From assembly GCA_020847555.1 (NCBI GenBank), contig JADLBT010000322.1:1-20616 (forward strand): a stretch of DNA of 20,616 nucleotides. Reading direction: 5' to 3'. Shown piece after piece: positions 1 to 7,526 of the stretch. Position 1 is the first letter of the stretch; every line of letters starts with the position of its first letter. Source of the stretch: Gemmataceae bacterium (GTDB taxonomy: Bacteria; Planctomycetota; Planctomycetia; Gemmatales; Gemmataceae). The notes beneath the pieces are model-generated. The model did no database searches, was not told the DNA's origin, and saw nothing but the letters and a program-made list of their open reading frames with translations. Position numbers and translations under genes: made by a program.

Positions 1-2748
1 CACGGTCGGCTGCCAGGGCGGCAGCGGCGTCTCGTCGCGCCGCTGCCAGCACAGCCGCACCGGGCCGGGCCAGGCGCCGTTGACCGGCAGGGGCGCGTCG
101 TCGCTGGGGATCGGTACAGGCGCCTGCACTGGGGTTGCCGGGACGGTCCGCCGCGGCGGGACCGCCGGAAATCCAGGCAGGATCCAGATGCCGATGGGGA
201 ACGCGGGCGAGACTTCCCCGACTGGGAGGACTGCCTGGCCTGGTGCGACCTTGCCGGTCCGCCGCGGCAGCGCCATGGAGCCGACGTCGGGCGGCAGGGC
301 CGCGAGCCAGGACGAACCCACCAGCTTCGGCCCCGACTGTACCGCCCGCGGGTCGGTGGGAACAAAACGCACAGTCGGCGCGGCGGGTCCCTGGAAGCTC
401 GGCACGTCCACTTCGGCGCCCGAGACGGGCAGACCTGGCGGCTGTGCGTGGTCGGCCGGAGGCGGGCCGGGGCGATCGCGCACGGGCAGCACGGGGAGCG
501 AGTCCCAGGCGCGGTAGGGGTCGGCGTCGGGGTCGGCCTCGACGAGCAGGATCGTCTCGGGTCGGGATGAGGGAGGACGTTGGGGCGGCTGGGTCGGGCC
601 CTGCTGCCAGACCTGATACGTCACCGCGTCCTGTACCGAGGGTGGCAGCACGGTCCGGGTCTCGCCGGTCAGCGGCAGACGGTCAGGCGGGGTCGGCACC
701 GCGGGCGGTACGTCCCAGGGCTGCCAGCCGTCGGCCACCTGGAGGATCACCAGCGGCAGCGGCTGCGGAGTTGGCCGGGCCTGCTCGTGGCGGTGCGGCG
801 GCTCCGAAAGGGGCGGCAGCCAGGCGGTGCCCGCGAGCAGGTGATAGGCCGGCTCGAGCAGCAGCGGTGCTGCCGGGGCTGGTGTCTGCCGGCGCACGGC
901 CGACGGCGTCAGCGTTCCGGCGTGCGGCAGGACCTCGGGCACGCTGACGAGCTGCTGCGGGGGCGGCCCGGTAAAGCGGGAGTCCGGGGCGCGGCCGCTC
1001 CGGTGCGGCACCGTGGTCGGCTCTTGCAGCGGCGCCCGCAGCTCGGCCGGCGTGATCAGCGGCCGGGGCGATGGGCTGATCTCGCCGAGGCGGACAGGAC
1101 CGTGCCGGCGAGGCTCGGCGGACTGCTGCTGGACCGGGGCGGCGATCTCGGCGGAGGTCAACAGCGGCCGGACCGTCTCGCCCTGATGCGTGCCGTCGGG
1201 TCGCGGCAGCCGGGTCGGGCGATGGACGGGCTGCCCCACCCAGCCGGGCATGCTGACGATGAGGCTGGACTCGAAGGGGAACGGGTGCAGACGGAAGGTG
1301 GATGGGGCCATCCACGGGCGATACGACTGCAGCACCGGCAGCATGTGCAGGCCGCCGGCCTCCGGCAGCGGGATGTCGCCGGGCAGGCCAGCCAGGCTGA
1401 ACGTGCGATCGAGGTCCTGTGTGCCCGGGCGACCGATGACGCGCGTGGGCCGCGGCGGATCGGTGACGACCAGGGCGGCGAACAGGTCGCCGGGGAGGAA
1501 TGGTGTGGCCGGCAGAGACAGGGACGCCGACTGCGTCTCGTCGGCGGAAGCGGGACCGGGGCGGCCGACGTTGCGCCAGGGGCGGTCGGGAGCGTGAGTC
1601 TGGAACGCCGGGAAGAACACGGTGGAGATGACGTCGATCAGGGACTCGGCGGCGGTCTGCGTTGGGTCCGAGTATGAAGGCCCCGGGCGACCGATGACGC
1701 GCGTGGGCCGTGGCGGATCGGTGACGACCAGGGTGGCAAAGAAATCGCCGGGCAAAAGCTGGTTGGGCAGGGACTCGGCGGCTGTTGGTGTGGGGTCGGA
1801 GTAGGACGGGCCGGGGCGGCCGACATTCCGCCACGGTCGGTCCGGGGCACGGGTCTGGTGCGGGGCAAAGAACACGTCCGGGACGACGTTCGGCAGCGAC
1901 AGGGACGCTTGCTGCGTCTGCTCCGTGTGTGTCGGGCCGGGTCGCCCAACGTTCCGCCAAGGTCGCGGTGGGTCGGAGACGATTACCGCGGGCAGGAATC
2001 GAGTGTCGTAGACGTCCACGAGCGACAGTTCGGCGCGCTGGGTCGGGTCCGAGTAGGCCTGCCCTGGGCGACCAATAATGCGCGTGGGTCGCGGCGGGCT
2101 GGAGACACAGAGGGCGGCAACGACATCGGCAGCGGAGACGCCCGGCGGAGCCAGCGCAATCAATAAAGCGCAGTTGTCGCCGCCGACAGCGGCAGTCGCC
2201 GTTCGCGATCCAGATGCGCCGGCAGAAGCGAACTCCTCATCGGCCACCAGCAGCGTGCTGTAGACGACCTGCCGGTCATGCCGGTAGGTCATCGTGCCCG
2301 GCTCCGTGATCATCGTCGGGACTTGGATACCGAAGAAGCCGACCAGCATGGTATTGGCAACGGTAGTCGTGAGACTGGCCGCAATGATCGAGGTTCCACT
2401 GGACGATTGACCGTTGGCGCCATTTATCGGCGTCGCGTTATCGACGCCTGAGTACGCCGCAATGACGCCGACGTTGTATCCAGCATCTGGAAACGTCCAT
2501 GTATAGTCGGCCGGTTCGGAGGCGCCAGCTACCTTGCGCCAGACTGCTTGATGAAAGGAGCTGGAAACCGATCCGGACCAAACCACTGCCCAGCCGGATG
2601 GCGCCGTTGCGGAAGGAGAAGAGGAATAATAAAAGACGATCCCCGCCAGCAGCACATCGCCTTCCACTGTCCCGGACGGCTTGGTAATCGTCAGGGAGGT
2701 ATCAATAAAGACGGCATTACCATCCGACGAGCGAAACGCAATCGCCAC
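1..2748 (-). CDS. Long Pro-rich repeat protein, putative tail/fibre or surface protein (partial, continues past left edge)
   Basis: Reading the minus strand from a GTG at 2748, the frame stays open for 916 codons to the window edge with no stop, so the C-terminus is missing. Residues about 1-200 form a folded-looking beta-rich domain (TITKPSGTVEGDVLLAGI, APSGW, GVDNATPI), a pattern I associate with adhesin- or fibre-like domains in phage structural proteins. Residues about 217-455 hold six Pro-rich repeats with GRPG cores starting at residues 226, 268, 310, 353, 395 and 439. The remainder is Pro-rich low complexity. The start lies 3 bases after the stop of the 60-aa gene, with GGTGAG just ahead. 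The first domain has lower GC than the rest (32/60 G+C at 2581-2640). Position downstream of head genes suggests a virion or tail role; exact function unknown. The competing frames on both strands are Arg/Pro-rich shadows. Confidence 0.75.
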   Translation of the reverse strand, partial: MAIAFRSSDGNAVFIDTSLTITKPSGTVEGDVLLAGIVFYYSSSPSATAPSGWAVVWSGSVSSSFHQAVWRKVAGASEPADYTWTFPDAGYNVGVIAAYSGVDNATPINGANGQSSSGTSIIAASLTTTVANTMLVGFFGIQVPTMITEPGTMTYRHDRQVVYSTLLVADEEFASAGASGSRTATAAVGGDNCALLIALAPPGVSAADVVAALCVSSPPRPTRIIGRPGQAYSDPTQRAELSLVDVYDTRFLPAVIVSDPPRPWRNVGRPGPTHTEQTQQASLSLPNVVPDVFFAPHQTRAPDRPWRNVGRPGPSYSDPTPTAAESLPNQLLPGDFFATLVVTDPPRPTRVIGRPGPSYSDPTQTAAESLIDVISTVFFPAFQTHAPDRPWRNVGRPGPASADETQSASLSLPATPFLPGDLFAALVVTDPPRPTRVIGRPGTQDLDRTFSLAGLPGDIPLPEAGGLHMLPVLQSYRPWMAPSTFRLHPFPFESSLIVSMPGWVGQPVHRPTRLPRPDGTHQGETVRPLLTSAEIAAPVQQQSAEPRRHGPVRLGEISPSPRPLITPAELRAPLQEPTTVPHRSGRAPDSRFTGPPPQQLVSVPEVLPHAGTLTPSAVRRQTPAPAAPLLLEPAYHLLAGTAWLPPLSEPPHRHEQARPTPQPLPLVILQVADGWQPWDVPPAVPTPPDRLPLTGETRTVLPPSVQDAVTYQVWQQGPTQPPQRPPSSRPETILLVEADPDADPYRAWDSLPVLPVRDRPGPPPADHAQPPGLPVSGAEVDVPSFQGPAAPTVRFVPTDPRAVQSGPKLVGSSWLAALPPDVGSMALPRRTGKVAPGQAVLPVGEVSPAFPIGIWILPGFPAVPPRRTVPATPVQAPVPIPSDDAPLPVNGAWPGPVRLCWQRRDETPLPPWQPTV
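1384..2100 (-). repeat. Six tandem coding repeats, 42-44 residues each
   Basis: Within the long Pro-rich protein, two alternating variants occur: type A with DPPRPTRVIGRPG and type B with APDRPWRNVGRPG; the second repeat is a hybrid (DPPRPWRNVGRPG). Two type A copies are almost identical in DNA: 1424-1471 and 1682-1729 differ at one silent position, 258 bases apart. This indicates recent duplication of a two-repeat unit. Confidence 0.85.
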
Positions 2749-2751
2749 GAC

Positions 2752-2934
2752 TCACCCCGCCTTCTCCTGCGCGTCCAGCGCCGCCTGGAGCAGCGCGACC
2801 GTCTGCCGGATCTGCTGCCGCGCCATCTCATCCAGCGGTGGAGCGCCCGGCTCCCGCCGTGCCTGGTCGAGCATCTGCGCCGCTCCCAGGATGCCGCGGG
2901 CTAGCCAGCGGTAGTAGCGCTCCTCTCCGGTCAC
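2752..2934 (-). CDS. Small helical phage protein, unknown function (60 aa)
   Basis: A 60-residue protein starting VTGEERYYRWLARGIL and ending AALDAQEKAG. The GTG start overlaps the TGA of the preceding gene as GTGA, which argues for translational coupling and fixes the start. Composition suggests two amphipathic helices. It is followed by the long repeat protein 3 bases downstream. I do not recognise a family; position fits a small virion or assembly factor. Confidence 0.7.
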   Translation of the reverse strand: MTGEERYYRWLARGILGAAQMLDQARREPGAPPLDEMARQQIRQTVALLQAALDAQEKAG

Positions 2935-3251
2935 GGTTTGATGATCCCCGGCACGCTGACGCGGATGGGTTTGTGGCGGCAGGCCAGCTCGTAGGGCAGT
3001 CCGGCCTCCATGTTCTCGATCATCTGCTCCATCGGCACGCAGCGGTCGCAGGCCCCCGTGCCGCACGTCAGGCCGCCGCACAGCGTGCAGAAGCCGCGTC
3101 GGCGGCCCGAACCGGGCTGCCACAGCCAGATCCTGCCGCAGTGGCAGCACTGCACGGTATCTCTCTGCACCGCGCGGTCGCTGTCCACCGGGGTGGAAAT
3201 CAGCACTCCCTTCATCGGCAGTCCGCGCGGTGCGCTGTGGTCGCCCGGCAT
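2931..3251 (-). CDS. Small zinc-ribbon phage protein (106 aa)
   Basis: Start ATG at 3251 is chosen because AGGTGA lies 4 bases upstream and overlaps the stop of the oxygenase gene; a later ATG at residue 13 (MKGVLISTPV) is an alternative. Cysteines occur as CCHCGR, CTLCGG and CGTGACDRC, enough for one or two zinc knuckles. The C-terminal third is not Cys-rich (LPYELACRHKPIRVSVPG). It overlaps the next gene by GTGA. Role unknown; zinc-binding proteins of this size occur in phage late operons. It is the second Cys-rich protein within 1 kb. Confidence 0.75.
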   Translation of the reverse strand: MPGDHSAPRGLPMKGVLISTPVDSDRAVQRDTVQCCHCGRIWLWQPGSGRRRGFCTLCGGLTCGTGACDRCVPMEQMIENMEAGLPYELACRHKPIRVSVPGIIKP

Positions 3252-3255
3252 CAGG

Positions 3256-3705
3256 TCACCTCGGGATCGCATCGAAGATCAGATGAGTGCGGGGCTCGGC
3301 TCCATCGTTGCCGAAGCTGTGCCGGCGCAGCAGGTCGAAGGTGTACGCCCAGCCCGCCTCGAAGTGGACGCGCTCGCCCTCTTCCTCGAACATCAACCAC
3401 GCGCCGGGGTTGGTGACCAGTGGGACGTGAACCCGGGTCACACAGTCGGCCCGCGGGTGATCGACGTGCATCGGGTGCGACTGGCCCGGCAGCATGCGCG
3501 ACAGCATCGGCTGCCACGCCTGATGGCCGGGAAAGTGATCCGCGAGGATGCGGTCGATGGTCGGACGGGCAAAGTCCAGCCCGGCGCGAACGCGCTGCGG
3601 TTTGCTCGGGGAGGGTTGCACTTGCCAGTCAACCGCATGCCCGCTCAACCGCGCGACCAGGGGCGCGACGTCCACCTCGCAAAGCTTCGTCCAGCAGGGT
3701 TGCAC
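3256..3705 (-). CDS. Putative 2-oxoglutarate/Fe(II) oxygenase, aspartyl/asparaginyl (or prolyl) hydroxylase-like
   Basis: The 149-residue protein has the double-stranded beta-helix signature: His80-Val-Asp82, then RVHVPLVTNP at 91-100, then His129 (RRHSFGN) and Arg139 followed by THLIFD. This HxD...H...R spacing fits the iron- and 2-oxoglutarate-binding residues of the Asp/Asn beta-hydroxylase-like family, which also contains free-proline hydroxylases. The start is inferred: GTG at 3705 with GAGGCGACC ahead, 7 bases after the stop of the CxxC gene; the frame is open further upstream but only as a shadow. The substrate is unknown. Neighbouring glycosyltransferases and a Pro-rich repeat protein suggest a virion protein as target, which is inference. 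Confidence 0.8.
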   Translation of the reverse strand: MQPCWTKLCEVDVAPLVARLSGHAVDWQVQPSPSKPQRVRAGLDFARPTIDRILADHFPGHQAWQPMLSRMLPGQSHPMHVDHPRADCVTRVHVPLVTNPGAWLMFEEEGERVHFEAGWAYTFDLLRRHSFGNDGAEPRTHLIFDAIPR

Positions 3706-3712
3706 GGTCGCC

Positions 3713-4123
3713 TCAGAGCAACAAGCTGCCGCCGAGAGCGCGGTCCGGGATGCCAAGCGCCAGGCCCTGCGCGCGGAGATGGGCGCCGATGGCCGGTTGC
3801 CACTGCCGCACGCAATCCGAGCAGGCGTGGTAGACGCCCGGCTCGACGCCCAGGTCGTTGACCGGCACGCGCAGGGCGGTCGGCTGGTCGTCCTCGCAGA
3901 GGGCCAGCCGGCACAGTCCGCAGACGGGCAGGCTGCCGTCGCCTTGCGGGTGCCGCGGCACTCGCTGTCCGGACGAGTAAACCGCGAGCGCGGGCAGGTC
4001 CTCGCCGCGCGCGAGGGCGGCACAGTCGGGGCAGCACAGGGCCGAGCCGCCCTGCGGCAGGTCCGTCAGTTTGAGCTGGGCGTCCCAGCGCAGGACGCTC
4101 TGGCAGTGGCCGCAGACACGCAT
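3713..4123 (-). CDS. Four-CxxC putative zinc-binding protein (136 aa)
   Basis: The protein begins MRVCGHCQSVLRW and has four CxxC pairs: CGHC near residues 4-7, CPDC near 31-34, CGLC near 68-71 and CSDC near 101-104. Two zinc-ribbon domains are therefore plausible. ATG at 4123 follows the stop of the upstream gene by 11 bases, with only a weak ribosome site. A longer frame reading from 4594 is an artefact of overlap with the upstream gene. Function unknown; its place between a structural protein and an oxygenase gives no clear role. Confidence 0.75.
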   Translation of the reverse strand: MRVCGHCQSVLRWDAQLKLTDLPQGGSALCCPDCAALARGEDLPALAVYSSGQRVPRHPQGDGSLPVCGLCRLALCEDDQPTALRVPVNDLGVEPGVYHACSDCVRQWQPAIGAHLRAQGLALGIPDRALGGSLLL

Positions 4124-4134
4124 AGAGGATCTAG

Positions 4135-4587
4135 CTACTCCTGGAAGTGCATCGTCGCGGACACCAACCCCGTGAAACTGGCATGGACCGGGTACAGGCC
4201 CAGGCCGTTGTTGGAGGTTGCCGGGACCAGCAGGCCGCCATCGGGGTCGGCAACCCATCGGTGGGAAGCACGCTGGTTGAGCGCCAGCCGCCACAAAATG
4301 GCGTTGCTGGTGTAGGTCGGCTCGGCGGTGTGATCCTCGCCGGCCGCGGTGGTCGCGGCGGGATCGCCGGAGTCCAGCGGCTGCGGCGTCACGCTCGTCG
4401 CCGTGCCTGCGGCCGTCGAGCGCTGGATGTACCACTCGATGGCGTTGTCGGCGGGGGTCGCCGCGCTGCCGATCAGGAGATCGTAAACCAGCGGGCGCAC
4501 CGTGGTGCCGCCGGTCAGTCCCAGACAGGTGTCGGTGGGCGATGCCACCGCTTGCTCGCCGTCGATCGAGTACCGCCGTCCGCGCAT
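4135..4587 (-). CDS. Putative phage virion structural protein (150 aa)
   Basis: ATG at 4587 is preceded by AGAGGTGATCC, a good ribosome site. The sequence starts MRGRRYSIDGEQAVASPTD and contains GGTTVRPLVYDLLIGSAATP and a C-terminal SFTGLVSATMHFQE; it is rich in Ala, Thr and Gly and looks beta-stranded, as tail-tube or decoration proteins often are. It shares the YSIDGE sequence with the 71-aa protein just upstream (YSIDGESVSW), an odd local similarity. Assignment to a specific virion part is not possible from sequence alone. Confidence 0.7.
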   Translation of the reverse strand: MRGRRYSIDGEQAVASPTDTCLGLTGGTTVRPLVYDLLIGSAATPADNAIEWYIQRSTAAGTATSVTPQPLDSGDPAATTAAGEDHTAEPTYTSNAILWRLALNQRASHRWVADPDGGLLVPATSNNGLGLYPVHASFTGLVSATMHFQE

Positions 4588-4618
4588 GGATCACCTCTTC
4601 TCTGTGTCGGATCCGGAG

Positions 4619-4834
4619 TCAGGACATACCTTGTGTGCGCAATTCAAAAGGTCCACCCAGGAGTTGGATCTGCTGATTCAGGACCGCGAGCTGATTCGCG
4701 TATGCCGCGAACAGCGAGTCCCAGCTCACGGACTCGCCGTCGATCGAGTACGAGGGCTTTGGGCTCTCGGTGATCTTCCTCAGGTTGCGGGCCACGTTGT
4801 CGCGGGCCGCGACCAGGTCGTCCAGTGCCGCCAT
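4619..4834 (-). CDS. Small conserved phage structural/assembly protein (71 aa)
   Basis: The protein begins MAALDDLVAARDNVARNLRKI, then SPKPSYSIDGESVSW and a second helix with NQLAVLNQQIQLLGG. The helix-loop-helix form with a central YSIDG-type segment is familiar from small proteins between capsid and tail genes of many siphophages, where a head-tail joining or assembly role is suspected. ATG at 4834 follows GGTGGAG. It lies 10 bases after the GT2 gene. Confidence 0.75.
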   Translation of the reverse strand: MAALDDLVAARDNVARNLRKITESPKPSYSIDGESVSWDSLFAAYANQLAVLNQQIQLLGGPFELRTQGMS

Positions 4835-4844
4835 TGCTCCACCC

Positions 4845-5525
4845 TCACACCGCGATGCCTTCCACGACGAGTGCGTCTTTCTCGAAGGTGACTGAGTCCG
4901 CGTCGAACTGCTCGGGCAGCACCGGCCGGACCGCCAGGTGGTGGTACTCGATCCGCGCGTCCACCCACAGCGGAATGCCCAGGTCGCGCAGCCGCGTGCA
5001 AAAGCTGATGTCCTCGCCGTAGGGATGGCGAATGTCGAAGGGTTGCTCGTTCAACTCCTTGCGGATGCGGTCGAAGACGCGCCGCCGCACCAGCAAGCAA
5101 CCGCCGCCGACCGCGTCGGCGCGAAACAGTTTGCACTCCGGTCCCCACAGGCCGATCGGCCGCACCTTGCCGGGTTCGCCCCAGCGGTAAACGACCGGCT
5201 GGTGCGGGTGAGTCTTGTACTGGTAAAAGCCACTCAGAACGTCCAGTTCGTGGCGGAGCATGCGGTGCAGCATGCGGGCGACCAGGTCCGGCTCGAACTC
5301 GTGGTCGGTATCGAGCATCAGCAACCAGTCGCCGCGCAAGCGCTGGGCCAGGCCGTTGCGTGCCGCCGCGTGATAGCTCACCGTCGCCCGGTCGTAGTGG
5401 ATCCGCGGCAGGAAGTCGGCGTTGAACTCCTGCATCTGCGACCAGCACCAGGCCCAGCGCTCGGGCAGGGCCATCACCCCGCCGAGGTACGCCACCGTGC
5501 CGGCCGGTCTGTCGCGCTCCAGCAT
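4845..5525 (-). CDS. GT2-family glycosyltransferase (226 aa)
   Basis: A GT-A fold enzyme expected to transfer a sugar from a nucleotide sugar. Residues 67-75 read WLLMLDTDH, with the metal-binding DTD at 72-74. Later motifs are GGGCLLVRR at about 140-148 and the acceptor/base segment GEDISFCTRLRDLG at 170-183, followed by a His pair at 195-196. ATG at 5525 was chosen over the in-frame GTG at 5531 because GAGGAG lies 5 bases before the ATG. The gene follows the GT4-methyltransferase gene by 9 bases, so the two probably act on the same glycan. Acceptor unknown; a virion protein or host surface glycan are both possible. Confidence 0.88.
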   Translation of the reverse strand: MLERDRPAGTVAYLGGVMALPERWAWCWSQMQEFNADFLPRIHYDRATVSYHAAARNGLAQRLRGDWLLMLDTDHEFEPDLVARMLHRMLRHELDVLSGFYQYKTHPHQPVVYRWGEPGKVRPIGLWGPECKLFRADAVGGGCLLVRRRVFDRIRKELNEQPFDIRHPYGEDISFCTRLRDLGIPLWVDARIEYHHLAVRPVLPEQFDADSVTFEKDALVVEGIAV

Positions 5526-5534
5526 TCGCACTCC

Positions 5535-7271
5535 TCACAGCAGACAGGCGAGTTCATCGACTGCCGGCTCTCGCGTCCGCGCACCGGCCGGTACAGCCAC
5601 GACGCCCCAGCCTCCATCCGGCGCGAACGGGTAGGCGATCTTCCCCCAGGCCGTCGCCTCCAGGCCTGCGTCGCGCAGCCAGCCCTCGATCGTTTGCCGG
5701 GTGACCGGGTAGGCGTGGAAGGCCAGGACGCCGTCGGTGTAGATCGGACGGCTGTCCTCGACCTGGGCGCTGGGGGGGCGGCGATCCTCCGGGCAGGTGA
5801 TCGCGATCTTGCCGCCCGGCTTGAGGCACAGTTCGGCATTGCACAGCGTTCGCAGCACGTCGCTGCGATCGACGTAGTGTTCGAGGATGTCGCCCAGCAC
5901 CACCGTGTCGAAGCGACCGTAAAGGTCCGGCGGCAGCGCGCGGGCATCGGCGAGGACGTCGGCCGGCACGTCCATGCCCGTGTACGGGTTGTGTCGCCAG
6001 ACATCGACGTTGACCGCGCCCCGGGCCTTGAAGCCGCTGGTGTCGGCGTCGCAGCCGACGTTCAGGATCGCGCCGTCGCTGTGCGCGTGCTGAAAATCGA
6101 ACTGGTTCTGGTACAGCGGCAGCCCATCCGCTTGCACTGCGCCCCGATCGGCACTGGGGTCGCGGGACCAGTGCTGCCACTGGTCGGCAAAGCGCTCCCA
6201 GGAGAACCGCTCCAGGGCGGCAGGCATGGCCTCGCGACGCACCCGCTCCTGCTCGCCGGGGTCGGTTGCCAGCCGCACGATCCAGGCAGCGAAGCGCGAC
6301 TGCGTCAGCGCGTCGCGCTGGGCGTCGCCCTCGATCTGCACGCCGGCCAGGGTATTCTCTCCCACCGCCCAGTGCGGGCTGACGATCGGGACAGCGCCGA
6401 GAGCCTGGGCTTCCATCGCGGTCGCGCAGGAGGTCTCGCGAAAGTTGGAGCAGGGGTAGCACCAGATGCCGCTCCGGCTCCACTCGCGGTACAGTTCCGG
6501 CTGCGGCAGCCGACCCAGCCAGACCAGTCCGGGGATCTCGCCGCCGGTCACCTGCCGCCTGAGTTCGCGCAGGTGCAGCAGCAGCGCCTTCATCGGGCCG
6601 TGCAGCTCGTCGTCCCGGCCCTCCCATTTCGACAGGAACTTGTCGATGTTGTCGAAGCCGTAGGCCACGGCCAGTTCCAGGTCGGGGACGAACTCCCGCG
6701 CCCGGCCGAAGATGCCGATCAACTGCCACAGCGCCCGATCGGGGCTGCTGGCGTAGAGCAGCCGCCGCGGATTGCGAGGCAGGTTCTCGGCCAGGGTCGC
6801 TCGCACCAGCTCGGGCTTCAGGCCGTTGCTGCTCGTGCAGACCTTGCCGCTCAGAAGCGGGTAGCGCCGGCGGAACTGCTCGGCCTGGTCGGGACACAGG
6901 GCTACCACCCGGTCGAGCTTCGCCATGCGCTCGCGCGTCCACTGGCGGCGGTAGTCCTCGTCCTGGCAGATCAGCCAGAGACGCTGACCGTGTCGGCCGG
7001 GCTGCAGGCGATCCAGGAATTCGGGGCAGCGGTACAGGCACCAGATGCCCGGCCGGGTCGCGTCGATCTCGTCCAGGTCTCTCCAGCGCACGCCTCGCCA
7101 GGTGTGCCCAGGTCCAGGCAAGGGCGCATGACTGACGACGTCGTGACCGCGGGCGGTTAGCCGCCACGACATTTCCACCACCGACGTCTCGCTGTTGCCG
7201 ATGCCGACCGCGTCCGGATTGGCCGGCCCCCAGGACTCGAAGGTCCTGGGGCTGACGAAGGTGAAATTCAC
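5535..7271 (-). CDS. Bifunctional GT4 glycosyltransferase-SAM methyltransferase fusion (578 aa)
   Basis: The first about 370 residues form a GT-B enzyme: GIGNSETS at 23-30 near the N-terminal glycine loop, and FRETSCATAMEAQALGAVP at 277-295 with the family ExxxxxxxE pair (Glu279, Glu287). The C-terminal part is a class I methyltransferase: motif I AILNVGCDAD at 401-410, an acidic residue after strand 2 in NVDVW (421-425), VVLGDILEH at 457-465 and LKPGGKIAITCPE at 483-495. Start GTG at 7271 overlaps the previous stop as GTGA. A glycan-building and capping role is suggested by the fusion. Its location in the head operon is unusual; the target is not evident. Confidence 0.88.
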   Translation of the reverse strand: MNFTFVSPRTFESWGPANPDAVGIGNSETSVVEMSWRLTARGHDVVSHAPLPGPGHTWRGVRWRDLDEIDATRPGIWCLYRCPEFLDRLQPGRHGQRLWLICQDEDYRRQWTRERMAKLDRVVALCPDQAEQFRRRYPLLSGKVCTSSNGLKPELVRATLAENLPRNPRRLLYASSPDRALWQLIGIFGRAREFVPDLELAVAYGFDNIDKFLSKWEGRDDELHGPMKALLLHLRELRRQVTGGEIPGLVWLGRLPQPELYREWSRSGIWCYPCSNFRETSCATAMEAQALGAVPIVSPHWAVGENTLAGVQIEGDAQRDALTQSRFAAWIVRLATDPGEQERVRREAMPAALERFSWERFADQWQHWSRDPSADRGAVQADGLPLYQNQFDFQHAHSDGAILNVGCDADTSGFKARGAVNVDVWRHNPYTGMDVPADVLADARALPPDLYGRFDTVVLGDILEHYVDRSDVLRTLCNAELCLKPGGKIAITCPEDRRPPSAQVEDSRPIYTDGVLAFHAYPVTRQTIEGWLRDAGLEATAWGKIAYPFAPDGGWGVVAVPAGARTREPAVDELACLL

Positions 7272-7507
7272 GCGCCCACCTCCACGATCTCCGTGGGCAC
7301 CTTTACCGCGATGATCCCCTGCGAGCGGCGGTACTTCTCCCACGCCTCCTCGCGCGAGGAGGCCTCGATCGTCAGCTTCGGGTTGCTGGTGCCGGGGATG
7401 GAGACCTGGAAGTGCTTTGCGGCCGGCACACCCTCTGCACGCGGAGGGTCAACCTGCAGTGTCTCCAGCTCCTGCGAGGCCTGGTGTTGTGTCTTCTGCT
7501 TCGCCAT
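7268..7507 (-). CDS. Small phage protein of unknown function (79 aa)
   Basis: Start ATG at 7507 (MAKQKTQHQASQE) is preceded by GAGGA; an earlier frame extension would begin inside the capsid gene. The N-terminus is hydrophilic and disordered, and residues about 35-75 (HFQVSIPGTSNPKLTIEASSREEAWEKYRRSQGI) look like a small alpha/beta fold similar to short domains that convert residue context into a compact ligand site; I cannot name a family. A run of ten C residues on the coding strand lies between the capsid stop and the ribosome site. Confidence 0.7.
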   Translation of the reverse strand: MAKQKTQHQASQELETLQVDPPRAEGVPAAKHFQVSIPGTSNPKLTIEASSREEAWEKYRRSQGIIAVKVPTEIVEVGA

Positions 7508-7526
7508 GCGTCCTCGGGGGGGGGGA

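Noticed and set aside
355..368. GGTGGGAACAAAAC as a fourth copy of the intergenic box
   Set aside because: It lies inside the coding region of the long Pro-rich protein with no gene start nearby, so similarity is probably chance.
683..1960. A 425-codon minus-strand frame
   Set aside because: It is Arg/Pro/His-rich and out of frame with the uninterrupted 916-codon frame that carries regular protein repeats.
4938..7160. A 740-codon open frame on the plus strand
   Set aside because: It lies opposite the glycosyltransferase genes; composition is shadow-like and both enzymes have clear motifs on the minus strand.
7516..7525. Run of ten G (plus strand) before the 79-aa gene as a phase-variable switch
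   Set aside because: It is in a non-coding gap after the capsid stop and upstream of the ribosome site; length change would not alter a frame. It is a likely place for sequencing error.
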